Of a stretch of 64,000 bases of DNA, positions 23,881 to 36,049 are shown piece after piece. Numbering within the stretch: position 1 is the stretch's first letter; every line of letters begins with the position of its first letter. The translations under genes and the position numbers were made by a program. The stretch covers positions 705,451,501 through 705,515,500 of the forward strand of contig NC_092333.1 of the NCBI RefSeq assembly GCF_046630445.1, given 5' to 3'. The notes beneath the pieces were generated by a model that was not told where the DNA came from, did not search any database, and saw nothing but the letters and a program-made list of their open reading frames with translations. This DNA comes from Rutidosis leptorrhynchoides (lineage: Eukaryota > Streptophyta > Magnoliopsida > Asterales > Asteraceae).

Positions 23881-23940
23881 CATTGGTTTATGAACCGGTG
23901 AACGCGAATCTTAGATATGGATCCATAGGGATTGACATCC
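23881..23940 (+). promoter_or_regulatory. Conserved LTR hairpin-palindrome module (N1 copy)
   Basis: Hairpin CATTGGTT-TATG-AACCGGTG, three bases, GCGAATC, then the palindrome ATGGATCCAT starting 13 bases after GCGAAT, then GGGAT-TGAC-ATCCC. Equivalent copies with other sequences but the same layout are at 332-380, 35158-35217, 44118-44180, 50973-51035, and inverted at 30890-30948, 53787-53845 and 62366-62424. Confidence 0.7.
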
Positions 23941-24570
23941 CCACTCGGGCTAGTCGCGCTAGCATTCAATGGGTGTTTAATACTTCGTAAACAGACTCAC
24001 TCGCCAAGTGTACTTTTAGGGGCTAATATTACGTTAAGTTAGTTACCGGGTGCCCACGGATAAGCATATACTTTATCATATTGATTTGAAAAGCTGGTTG
24101 AAGCACTGAAATCTCGTGGTCTACATTACATTACTGATTACAAACAAACTATAGCTCACCAACATTCCTGTTGACTTTTTAAGCATGTATTTCTCAGGTG
24201 CTTAGACATTGTTGCTTCCGCTGTTAGACTTGCTGTTATAGTCTTGGTGTTATAGACTTGCTGTTATAGACTCGCTGTGTTAGACTCCGCTGCATTACTT
24301 AGAGATGTCTCAATCATAGAACTTTTACTTTGCATTCACAACTTATGTTATTTTTGAATAATGGCTTTGTAATGACCTTTGTGTCACGTACTTATGTTAA
24401 TGCTTTCTATTCGTAGAAGGACGTTATCTTTGTAAAACATTTGACGTTGGTAAAGACGTCACCTTTTCAAGAATGCAAAACTTGTTTTAAAATAGCATGT
24501 AGTACTGTACCGTGTAATGGACCTGTTGTTGATGATCTGTACACGTTGATTTTGTACGGGGGCGTCACAT

Positions 24571-24588
24571 TTGGTATCAGAGCATTGG
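24571..24588 (+). promoter_or_regulatory. Primer-binding site of N1
   Basis: TTGGTATCAGAGCATTGG, complementary to the 3' end of initiator tRNA-Met, one base after the LTR. Confidence 0.9.
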
Positions 24589-24689
24589 TTGTAGGAAATT
24601 AGGTTGCATTAGTGAGTCTTGACTGAGTTGAGTAGGATTCGCTAATAGGACTAATTTACAACTTGCTCGTTTACTTGTTTCTGCGGAAC

Positions 24690-24830
24690 TCCTGCATGCT
24701 ACTGCCTACTTTTACTACTATATGAACTTGCTGCATGCTACTGCTTACTTTTACTGCTATGTGAACTTGCTGTATGCTACTGCTTATCCTCGCAACTGCA
24801 TGCTACTATCTGCTTTTGATTGCATGTTAC
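24690..24830 (+). repeat. Leader repeats around CTGCATGCTACTGC in N1
   Basis: Three to four imperfect units of about 45-55 bp in the untranslated leader downstream of the primer-binding site. Confidence 0.8.
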
Positions 24831-25079
24831 AACTGTTTGTTACTGTTAATATTGCCATGCTATGTACTGCTGTAGACGATCTAGGCTGCTGTAGTTATTA
24901 TGCCTGATTACATTCTTGCTACATGTCTGCTATTCGCTGTACCGACTTGGAAAATTTATCTTTCCTAGTTCAGATGTTTTTCTGAATGCTTTTCTCACTC
25001 ATCTAACCCTAAGGATCAGTATTGTAATCCACATGCTACTACCGTTCCACCGTTCCAGAGATCAAAACATTACTTCACG

Positions 25080-26250
25080 CGATCTAGGAAGAGTACCCCT
25101 CAGATTACACGCCCACTAAAGTTGATCCTTGGAGGAGGAAATAAGTGAGGACTTGTCGGAGTAACCATACCCTAATTAGCCACGTACAACATATGAATAT
25201 TAGAAGGTTATTCAGTTAACCCATATCTCGTACGCTTTCATGACCATCACTTATCTCTTTCATCCTTCACCACTACTCGACGATCTAATGACACTTCTGG
25301 ACTTAGGTCCCTAACACTCTTAGGCATTGGAGAAGTTGGGAGGACATCTCCTTCCACAAGGTCAGAGTGTCTTCTACTGATGCTCAGCCATACCCAAAGA
25401 CTTGGGAGTCGCCGCAAGACATATCATATTACTACTTGCTACACGTACAACCCGACACGAGACCCAAATTGAATTTCTAGAAAGGAACCTAACGACATTA
25501 CCTGAACTCGAACATTTTGAAGACATTTCGGGACATTTAGGCATTGATGCATGACCTACGGAACCTACGCACCCTCACCAAGAAATCGTGAGATTAATTA
25601 TGTAGATTTTGTTTTGAGATAGCATAGATAAAGCACCGTTAGATGAAATTGAGTAGAACTTGAAATGATCACGTTACATTGACCATATGGAGTGATATTG
25701 GAATAAACGTATGATTTAGTACAATATAATGATGCCAGGCAACCGTGATTATATTGAAGTAAATCATGCGGAAGTTCCAATGTTACTACGTAAGGAATAT
25801 GAAGTGATTCAAAGAAGATTTTAGAAGGAACCACTTGAGTATAAGCATTATGGTCTGTTAGAGGTAAGGAAAGAATAACCACGTAGCCCAGATACCATAC
25901 AAGAAGGGCCTTGATTACAGAATGGATGACCCGAAAATTTGTTATAGATATAGACACCCTAGACACTTAAGAAAAAAGTTCTCAAATAGAAAAAACTTTG
26001 GACTTACTTGCGGTAGAGCAATCATTATCTCAGCTATAGAGACTCGCATGGATCTTGATTATAGTTAGGGTACGATTCGTCACGGCGTTTTATTGTCTCG
26101 AAGTTGTTTAATACTAGAGTGATAGAAACCTTATATCTAAGGACCCTAGTGTTATGACTAATAAGCCATTAACAACCATGAGAGTTAAGTATTCTATAGG
26201 ACAAGCTAATGGTAAGCTGGCAGAGATAGAGGAATAATTTAAGGTAGTAC
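25080..26250 (+). pseudogene. Decayed gag region of N1
   Basis: No frame survives. Near 25935-25985 a degenerate CCHC zinc knuckle can be read (CYRYRHPRHLRKK), at the position expected for the end of Gypsy gag. Several conserved cysteines are lost. Confidence 0.55.
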
Positions 26251-26399
26251 CTTAAAATTTACAGGTGGGTCATTTGGAGATGACCTCATGACAACAAAAC
26301 TTGGAAGTTTTAAAGTAGTAGTTGGAAATGATTAGTTACCTACGCACAAGCAGATGTTATTTGAGATGATTGATGGAATTTTTCACGGTAGTATAATAA

Positions 26400-27010
26400 G
26401 ATTTGGTTGGAATGAACCTTAAGATTAACCTAACACCCATCAATTTGGGAAGCTTAATGCAATAGTTGGAATGGACTTTAGGATTAACCTAATATTCATC
26501 AAGTTGGGAAGCTTGATGAAATAGTTGGAACGGACTGGCTTTCAAGGATGAAAGCGAAAGTTATTTATAGTGAGAATATTTTTCGTATACCTCGTGAGAA
26601 TGGTGAGCCACTAATAGTTACGGGGAGAGAAGTAGCCCGAAGCTGAGCCTTATTAGTTGCATGAAGGCACAAAAGGTCATGAGAAAAGGACATTGCTACT
26701 TATGTTGGGAAGTGTCTGACTTAGGTCAAAGCCGAACACCAAAATCCATCTGGGTTACTTCAACAGCCCGAAATCCCACAATGGAAATGGGAAGGAATAA
26801 CAATGGATTTCATCACGAAGCTACCAAAAACTGTAGGCGGTTATGACACTATCTGGGTTATCGTTGACCTCCTCACCAAATCTGCTCACTTTCTAACCAT
26901 GAAAGAAACTGATACAATGGACAAACTTACACAACGATACATAAAGGAAACTGTATCCCGTCACTTCAGCGATTCAAATTCAATATTAAAGACTACCCAA
27001 GAATCTTATT
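26400..27010 (+). pseudogene. N1 protease-linker and integrase remnants, RT and RNase H deleted
   Basis: The frame near 26530-26640 reads WLSRMKAKVIYSE and NGEPLIVTG, the protease-to-RT linker of Tekay elements. At about 26700 it jumps to a GKCLT segment and, in another phase, to [12 protein letters not shown] and [10 protein letters not shown], the integrase core with its first catalytic Asp. The integrase stops making sense after KETVSRH near 26965. So the whole reverse transcriptase, RNase H and integrase zinc region have been lost in one deletion near 26695-26705. A roughly 70-bp local duplication lies at 26405-26540. Confidence 0.8.
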
Positions 27011-27029
27011 TGATACTCGTTCTTACGCG

Positions 27030-28520
27030 ACTCTAAATCCTAACTTATTCCGAGAGATTTCTTATTCGATGATAATCACACCATCATCCTTCTTGCTTCG
27101 ATATTAGTCATACCATTTCAAAATTTTCCAAAATCAATGAGTGGTTAATTCTCATCCTCATACTCTCCCATTCGTATCTTACTTATAAGCAACAGCTTCA
27201 CACTTAAGCATTTTTGGTCGAAGGACTTATGCCCTACTAATAGTCATCAACCACATTTAAATTCAATAGTTTTCATTATCTCGTGACATTTTTGCTCAAA
27301 TATCACCCGAAATTTTCAAAAATCTTTTACTCGATCTTTTTTCAACTTGTAACCTCCGAAATATGAAAATTTTGTTTGCCAAAATTTTACACACACTATT
27401 TTACTATGTGATCCTCTCAAAGTTTTATAAAAATAAATTTATTTTATTGCCATTCGTACAAATTTTAGAAATCGTATATGTTATATATAATAAAGTAAAT
27501 AATTACTTATTTTTGACTAGTACATATGAAATTTTACTTTCACTTTTACAAATCAATTCTTTTATTCAAAAGGTATTTTACTTAGAATAGTACATGTTTA
27601 CTAAGAACTTCGTTTCTTTTCTTACATTGTCACCTAAAACGATTTCTATAAAATTTTCGTTGCTGATTATATAAAATTTTTCGTTGCTTATTCGTATCCA
27701 AGTCATCAAGAAGACTTTACAACCATCGAGAGATTCATGTGTGTGTGTGTGTATGTGTTGAAGGCACTTACTACCACGTCATGCAGAGCCTTTGGGCATC
27801 CACTAACACTTAAACCATTCAAAATTATTGCGTTACCCCAGGGATCCTATTTGCCACATCTGTTGGAGCGATGCTCTTTGTTACATAACTCTAAGTTCTG
27901 ACTTATTCCAAGAGATTCTCATTTAGTGATATTAACACCATCAGTATTCCGACTTTAATATTAGTCATAACCTGTTTGGCATTTTGCAAGGTCAAGAAGC
28001 GATTAACTACACGTCATCATGCTCTATCTTTCATACCTCACTTTTTAGCAACGGCTTCGGACGTAAACATTTTTGGCCCAAAGACTTATGTCCTGATAAT
28101 TATCAAAACTACATTTAATTCATTAGTTTTCATTACCTAGTGACATGTCACCCGATGATTCAAAGATTTTTCACTCGATCTTTTTCAACTCGTAACCTCT
28201 TAAATAAAAAAATAAAAAACTGTGTTTATCAAAATTTTTACACGTTTATTGTGCGGTCCTCACGAAATTTATGGACAAATGAAAGTAATAAAATTTTTCT
28301 GTCACTTATGCAATTTATAAAATCATATATGTATGTATATAATTAAGTTCCCCCTTACTTATTTTGGGTTAGTACATACTAGGTTATACCTTCAAATTAT
28401 TTAAAAATCGCTCCTTTATTGAGTTGTTTAACTTAAGTCAAATAGTTTTGTGAAAAATGGTACACGTTGTACATATTTCCAAATTTACTAAGAACTTCGT
28501 TCCGTTTATATTGTTACATC
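27030..28520 (+). repeat. Diverged tandem duplication inside N1 (about 0.86-kb offset)
   Basis: 27030-27620 and 27885-28520 are clearly similar in order and wording (for example CTTATTCC(G/A)AGAGATT, then GCATTTTTGG, then ACTCGATCTTTTT) but strongly diverged. No coding sequence is seen in either copy. Confidence 0.75.
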
Positions 28521-29649
28521 AAATGTTTAAAGGTTTTTTTTTTCAAAACTTCCTTGGTTGATTTTATTAAAGGTTTTCATATTAATCACATTTTTGTTCG
28601 TCCTCCGTTAGGGATGAAGCTTATGATTAAAATTTTTGTTAAAAACTTTTAAACCACTTTGGATGGCAGTTTTATAAGATTTGTTAAGAAGTCTTTGTGC
28701 TCATAAAATATTCCTTTTAAGGTTAGACATGGCAAAAATGCCGGCCAATAAATCAGTTTTCTGAAGTACACTCAGTGGTCACCCTATTGTAGGAAAGGCA
28801 CTAAGTGGGTTTCTACTCTCAATATTTCACGGCTAATTATCCAGTATGATCCAGTATGTTGAGGTACAAGAAATCATTTTTGAGATCCTTTTCACTTGAA
28901 GTAAACTATTCTTTATGACCAAGGATTCACGTATCTTCTCATCCGCGCATCCCCTTAAGTATAAGGATAAATTTGAATCAACTCGCTCGTTGTACCAAGA
29001 GTTCACTCTCGTTCAAAGATCACACCTTTCGTGTGATTTTCTTTCGGAAATGTAATGTAAAATACTTTAAAAATCTATGAATATTGTTATCCTCTTGGAA
29101 GGGACTGCTTAAAACATCTATGACACTGATGTGGTTACTCTATATATTTCTTCCTCCGTTAGTTGCAACTATGGTCTCCTTTCGAAATTAAGGGATTAGT
29201 AAAATTCTTGGCTAACACTATCCAGACATCAAATCACATGGTTGTGATCACCATGTTTTCTATTCTATCTGCCAGCTTGGTATTGCGACATAAGCGCTCA
29301 ATGTCTTAGATGAGTTTGGTAACATTCATGATGCATTTCATGCATCCAGCTTACTGAAGATACCTGTAAGGCTAAAAACATCATCTTTCCTTTTGTGAGT
29401 ATATATTCAGATGACATATTCACGTTAACAAGAAACGAATCACTTTGTTGATCATAAGGTCAAGAGACTTAATAAATGGCATATACCTATTCTACTTTTA
29501 TACGCCCAAGTACCTTTCAAGGTAAATAGCTCACTTCTGAGCCCACGAGTCTCTCGAAACTTTGATACGCTCCTTCTTCTTTAAATTCGGTACCGTTGTT
29601 GGTCACTCCTAAAAATTTCGGGATGAAATTTTCTTTAACAGGTGGGTAA
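28521..29649 (+). pseudogene. N1 3' internal region with integrase C-terminal trace and polypurine region
   Basis: Mostly non-coding decay. Near 29310-29360 a short segment reads IHDAFHASSLLK, matching the [12 protein letters not shown] motif of the Gypsy integrase C-terminus. The end (29615-29649) has AATTTCGGGATGAAATTTTC and a purine-rich GGTGGGTAA just before the LTR, as in N3 and P. Confidence 0.65.
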
Positions 29650-32600
29650 TGTAACGACCCAACTTTTTCGACTTATATTTTTTTGCTTATTACTTTCACG
29701 AAACTGCGTATTTGTGTGTACTGAGCTAGTTTATGCTCTGGGATCTTTATTCATGATTAATTACTTTCGTTAATGTCTTAAAACATGCTATTAAGTGTTT
29801 AATCACTTAACTTGATCCTCGAATGCTTTTACGACTGTTAGTGTCACTTATCGTTTAAAATGAGCTACGTTCTTTGTACACGTTTAACTTTTGTCATAAT
29901 TGGAATATTATGACTACATAATACTAATTGTTATTTTCTAATAACAATTACTTGGCTTATTGGTTGCTAAATTACGCTTAGTAATTTACTAATGCACACT
30001 AGTTAGTCTTGTTGGACTTTCTACCTTATTGGACTTAAGCCCACCCTACTCTAGCTAATGGACTTTTAAATTAGCCCAACTTTAATAAGTTTATGACTCA
30101 TTAAGATGTAGGACAAAAACCCATTAATATGAGCCAACATACTAGCATTTTTGTTAACCATTACTAAACATGTTGCATGGGATCCCAACAATAAGCACCA
30201 TCTTTAGACCACCACCATACAAAAAGCAAAAAGGTGTCCCCTTGTCTCCCCATTTGGCCGCCGGTTTTGGAGACCACTGAAATGTCCCGTTCTTATTGAT
30301 TAAAAACGTTCCATATTAATTGATTTCGTTGCGAGGTTTTGACCTCTATATGAGACGTTTTTCAAAGACTGCATTCATTTTTAAACAAACCATAACCTTT
30401 ATTTCATCAATAAAGGTTTAAAAAGCTTTACGTAGATTATCAAATAATGATAATCTAAAATATCCTGTTTACACACGACCATTACATAATGGTTTACAAT
30501 ACAAATATGTTACAACAAAATAAGTTTCTTGAATGCAGTTTTTACACAATATCATACAAGCATGGACTCCAAATCTTGTCCTTATTTAAGTATGCGACAG
30601 CGGAAGCTCTTAATAATCACCTGAGAATAAACATGCTTAAAACGTCAACAAAAATGTTGGTGAGTTATAGGTTTAACCTATATATATCAAATCGTAACAA
30701 TAGACCACAAGATTTCATATTTCAATACACATCCCATACATAGAGATAAAAATCATTCATATGGTGAACACCTGGTAACCGACAATAACAAGATGCATAT
30801 ATAAGAATATCCCCATCATTCCGGGACACCCTTCGGATATGATATAAATTTCGAAGTACTAAAGCATCCGGTACTTTGGATGGGGTTTGTTAGGCCCAAT
30901 AGATCTATCTTTAGGATTCGCGTCAATTAGGGTGTCTGTTCCCTAATTCTTAGATTACCAGACTTAATAAAAAGGGGCATATTCGATTTCGATAATTCAA
31001 CCATAGAATGTAGTTTCACGTACTTGTGTCTATTTTGTAAATCATTTATAAAACCTGCATGTATTCTCATCCCAAAAATATTAGATTTTAAAAGTGGGAC
31101 TATAACTCACTTTCACAGATTTTTACTTCGTCGGGAAGTAAGACTTGGCCACTGGTTGATTCACGAACCTATAACAATATATACATATATATCAAAGTAT
31201 GTTCAAAATATATTTACAACACTTTTAATATATTTTGATGTTTTAAGTTTATTAAGTCAGCTGTCCTCGTTAGTAACCTACAACTAGTTGTCCACAGTTA
31301 GATGTACAGAAATAAATCGATAAATATTATCTTGAATCAATCCACGACCCAGTGTATACGTATCTCAGTATTGATCACAACTCAAACTATATATATTTTG
31401 GAATCAACCTCAACCCTGTATAGCTAACTCCAACATTCACATATAGAGTGTCTATGGTTGTTCCGAAATATATATAGATGTGTCGACATGATAGGTCGAA
31501 ACATTGTATACGTGTCTATGGTATCTCAAGATTACATAATATATAATACAAGTTGATTAAGTTATGGTTGGAATAGATTTGTTACCAATTTTCACGTAGC
31601 TAAAATGAGAAAAATTATCCAATCTTGTTTTACCCATAACTTCTTCATTTTAAATCCGTTTTGAGTGAATCAAATTGCTATGGTTTCATATTGAACTCTA
31701 TTTTATGAATCTATACAAAAAAAGTATAGGTTTATAGTCGGAAAAATAAGTTACAAGTCGTTTTTGTAAAGGTAGTCATTTCAGTCGAAAGAACGACGTC
31801 TAGATGACCATTTTAGAAAACATACTTCCACTTTGAGTTTAACCATAATTTTTGGATATAGTTTCATGTTCATAATAAAAATCATTTTCTCAGAATAACA
31901 ACTTTTAAATCAAAGTTTATCATAGTTTTTAATTAACTAACCCAAAACAGCCCGCGGTGTTACTACGACGGCGTAAATCCGGTTTTACGGTGTTTTTCGT
32001 GTTTCCAGGTTTTAAATCATTAAGTTAGCATATCATATAGATATAGAACATGTGTTTAGTTGATTTTAAAAGTCAAGTTAGAAGGATTAACTTTTGTTTG
32101 CGAACAAGTTTAGAATTAACTAAACTATGTTCTAGTGATTACAAGTTTAAACCTTCGAATAAGATAGCTTTATATGTATGAATCGAATGATGTTATGAAC
32201 ATCATTACTACCTTAAGTTCCTTGGATGAACCTACCGGAAAAGAGAAAAATGGATCTAGCTTCAATGGATCCTTGGATGGCTCAAAGTTCTTGAAGCAAA
32301 ATCATGACACGAAAACAAGTTCAAGTAAGATCATCACTTGAAATAAGATTGTTATAGTTATAGAAATTGAACCAAAGTTTGAATATGATTATTACCTTGT
32401 ATTAGAATGATAACCTACTGTAAGAAACAAAGATTTCTTGAGGTTGGATGATCACCTTACAAGATTGGAAGTGAGCTAGCAAACTTGAAAGTATTCTTGA
32501 TTTTATGAAACTAGAACTTTTGGAATTTATGAAGAACACTTAGAACTTGAAGATAGAACTTGAGAGAGTTCAATTAGATGAAGAAAATTGAAGAATGAAA

Positions 32601-35600
32601 GTGTTTGTAGGTGTTTTTGGTCGTTGGTGTATGGATTAGATATAAAGGATATGTAATTTTGTTTTCATGTAAATAAGTCATGAATGATTACTCATATTTT
32701 TGTAATCTTATGAGATATTTCATGCTAGTTGCCAAATGATGGTTCCCACATGTGTTAGGTGACTCACATGGGCTGCTAAGAGCTGATCATTGGAGTGTAT
32801 ATACCAATAGTACATACATCTAAAAGCTGTGTATTGTACGAGTACGAATACGGGTGCATACGAGTAGAATTGTTGATGAAACTGAACGAGAATGTAATTG
32901 TAAGCATTTTTGTTAAGTAGAAGTATTTTGATAAGTGTATTGAAGTCTTTCAAAAGTGTATAAATACATATTAAAACACTACATGTATATACATTTTAAC
33001 TGAGTCGTTAAGTCATCGTTAGTCGTTACATGTAAGTGTTGTTTTGAAACCTTTAGGTTAACGATCTTGTTAAATGTTGTTAACCCAATGTTTATAATAA
33101 CAAAAGAGATTTTAAATTATTATATTATCATGATATTATGATGTACGAATATCTCTTAATATGATATATATACATTAAATGTCGTTACAACGATAAACGT
33201 TACATATATGTCTCGTTTCAAAATCATTAAGTTAGTAGTCTTGTTTTTACATCTGTAGTTCATTGTTAATATAATTAATGATATGTTTACTTATCATAAT
33301 ATCATGTTAACTATATATATAACCATATATATGTCATCATATAGTGTTTTTTACAAGTTTTAACGTTCGTGAATCACCGGTCAACTTGGGTGGTCAATTG
33401 TCTATATGAAACCTATTTCAATTAATCAAGTCTTAACAAGTTTGATTACTTAACATGTTGGAAACATTTAATCATGTAAACATCAATCTCAATTAATATA
33501 TATAAACATGGAAAAGTTCGGGTCACTACAACCACCACCACCACCACCACACTATAAATACAAGCCTCATTTACCCATTTCACACTTGATCTCATTCACA
33601 TTTTACACACACTTGCTCTCTAATTCTCTCTCTAATCTTTCTCACACTAAAAATTGTAAGTTTAAATTTTCTTCTTCTTCTTCTTCTTCTTCTCTTCTTC
33701 TACACGACATCATCATCATCATCATTAAAGGATCAAGATTTTTAGCTTCTTGATCTTGTTATATCTTGAAGATTCAAAATTTGAATTGAATCCTTCAAGA
33801 ACATGAAAGATTCAAGCTTTCTAGCTTTGAATCTTCATTACTTTGTTGGATCTAAGTTTTCTAGCTTATGATCCCTTTATTTTGTTAAAAAGATCCAAAC
33901 TTGTGTTTATGATCTTCATGAAACTTGAAGATCTAGCCTTTTGCTTTACGGATCTTCAAGAACATTAAAGATCCAAGCTTTCTAGCTTAGGGTTTCATTA
34001 TTTTGTTGAAGATCTTAGCTTTTTAGCTTATGGTCTCATTACTTTCACTAGATCTTAACTTTCTAGCTTATGGTCTCATTAATCTTGTACAGATCCAAGC
34101 TTTCTAGCTTAGGGTTTCTTAATACTTGAGATCTAAGTTATTATTGTAGATATCACTTACTTGGAACCTTTTTATGAGTTTTATGGTAATAAAAATCAAG
34201 TCTTCATAATCTCATATGATGAAGATGCATAAACTTGTGTCAAAAGGACAAAGGTTGAAGCTTTATCGAGTTTACGCAATAAAGAGACAACCTTGATGTT
34301 CAAAACTTGTAGAATGTTAGCTTTTACTCTTAGTTGTGTGTTGATGGTTGAAAATTGGTCAAAGTGATGCTAAAACATCAAAGAGTTGTACACTTGAAGC
34401 TTACACGCATTAAGGATGAGAACCATAATGAGAATCAAGCACCAAGAAACCCACCGGAGCACTTGTTTTCTGTTTTCAGGGTCTGATGAGGCTCCTGGAA
34501 CTTCTGGAAAATTGATTTTCAGATAGTTCGGTTTGAGTAGATGACTTTTCGCTCAAGACTCGCCTAAATCCGATATACGGTTTAGGATTTATAGCCTTCC
34601 AAAAATCACTACGCCTTCGTAACGACGTGCTGAAATTTCTCACCTACTCGCGCTTGAACCGTCGCCATGGTCAAATGACATCGATTTAGGATCTTAAAAT
34701 TGGATAGAGGTAAGAGGACTCACAAATCGGAGCCTTGGCCACAGGCCGCGCGTCATTTCAGTTTGTATAGAGGTCGTGGCAGCTGTCCGAAGTCAGCCCT
34801 TTGTTTCAATCTCTATTCTTGTTGAAAACCTTACTTTATCTTTTACACACGATGATGATGATGATACTTAAGACTTAACTTATTTACTTTTAAACCTTTG
34901 GGGATGATTTACTGACTTAGTAACCTTTGACTTAGGTTGGGGACCTTTCGGACCGACTTACTACTTGCATACTTTTCATATCGACATTTACTGCATCTAT
35001 CACTGTGAGTTATAGCTCCCTTTCTACTTTACTATTTTTGGGACTGAGAATACATGCGCTTTTTATATTTTACATACTAGACACGAGTACTTAAACTTTA
35101 TATATGTGTGGGTGACATAACGGCACAAATATTCCCCTTAGCTCGGCAACGTTTAGTCATTGGTTTATGAACCGGTGAACGCGAATCTTAGATATAGATC
35201 CATAGGGTTTGACATCCCCACTCGGGCTAGTCGCGCTAGCATTCAATGAGTGTTTAATACTTCGTAAATAGACGCACTCGCCAAGTGTACTTTTAGGGGG
35301 TAATATCACGTTAAGTTAGTTACCGGGTGCCCACGGATAAGCGTATACTTTATCATACTGATTTGAAACGCTGGTTGAAGCACTGAAATCTCGTGGTCTA
35401 CATTACATTACTGATTACAAATAAACTATAGCTCACCAACATTCGTGTTGACTTTTTAAGCAAGTATTTCTCAGGTGCTTAGACATTGTTGCTTTCGCTG
35501 TTAGACTTGGTGTTATAGACTTGCTATTATAGACTTACTGTGTTAGACTTCCGCTGCATTACTTAGAGATGCCTCAATCATGGAACTTTTACTTTGCATT

Positions 35601-35833
35601 CACAACTTATGTTATTTTTGAATAATGGCTTTGTAATGACCTTTGTGTCACGTACTTATGTTAATGCTTTCTATTCGTAGAAGCACGTTATCTTTGTAAA
35701 ACATTTGACGTTGGTAAAGACGTCACCTTTTCATGAATTCAAAACATGTTTTAAAACCGCATGTAGTACTGTACCGTGTAATGGACCTGTTGTTGATGAT
35801 CCGTACACATTGATTTTGTACGGGGGCGTCACA
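29650..35833 (+). repeat. N1 3' LTR, interrupted by N2
   Basis: Parts 29650-30277 and 33536-35833 together match 21700-24569. The interruption lies exactly between GGAGACCAC and ACCACCACC. Confidence 0.93.
30278..33530 (-). mobile_element. Solo LTR N2 of the N3 family, inverted
   Basis: 3253 bp from TGAAATGTCCCG to GGGTCACTACA, flanked by target duplication ACCAC (30273-30277 and 33531-33535). It is the reverse complement of the N3 LTRs over its whole length, with no internal sequence: the product of unequal recombination between two LTRs. Plus-strand frames at 30489-30743 and 31024-31287 lie antisense to the LTR and are not genes. Confidence 0.95.
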
Positions 35834-36049
35834 AAGTGCAATCCAAATCCCGCAACTAGCCAATGGAACGTACCTATTCGGTTTATCACATAATCATCAA
35901 TACAACCTTATTTGGACTCTCGACCCGCGCAAATGAACAACAAGTGCAAAATACACCCTTTTGCACTTTTAACGCTACTCGAAGGTCCAAAACTAACGAG
36001 ACTAGCTCCCGCGTTCCCGAAATACCCAAAGACACCACATATAGCCATT
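35834..36049 (-). repeat. O1 5' LTR, second part
   Basis: Resumes the O1 LTR with AAGTGCAATCC and matches 15537-15753 until it breaks at ATAGCCATT, where the O2 LTR begins. Confidence 0.93.

Larger units (their letters stand above)
21700..24569 (+). repeat. N1 5' LTR
   Basis: 2870 bp, TG...CA. It holds a TATA box at 22338, a CT-rich leader, repeated AAGCTTTCTAGCTT blocks (22500-22870), a (GAT)n stretch near 23572 and the conserved hairpin/palindrome module at 23881-23940 with the terminal hairpin at 24155-24175. Confidence 0.92.
21700..35833 (+). mobile_element. Tekay-like Gypsy element N1, nested in the O1 LTR
   Basis: Bounded by TGTAGCGACCC and GGGGGCGTCACA. Target duplication AAGGG (21695-21699) and AAGTG (35834-35838), one base changed. 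5' LTR 21700-24569, primer-binding site at 24571, heavily decayed and deleted gag-pol, polypurine region near 29620-29649 and 3' LTR 29650-35833, itself split by N2. Integrase fragments place it in the Tekay/Del chromovirus group. Confidence 0.92.

Noticed and set aside
30489-31287. Two conserved small proteins, recurring at 44369-44578, 50635-50898 and 51225-51434
   Set aside because: They are antisense to the LTR and recur because the LTR recurs; lengths and stops differ between copies, with no start context or coding bias.
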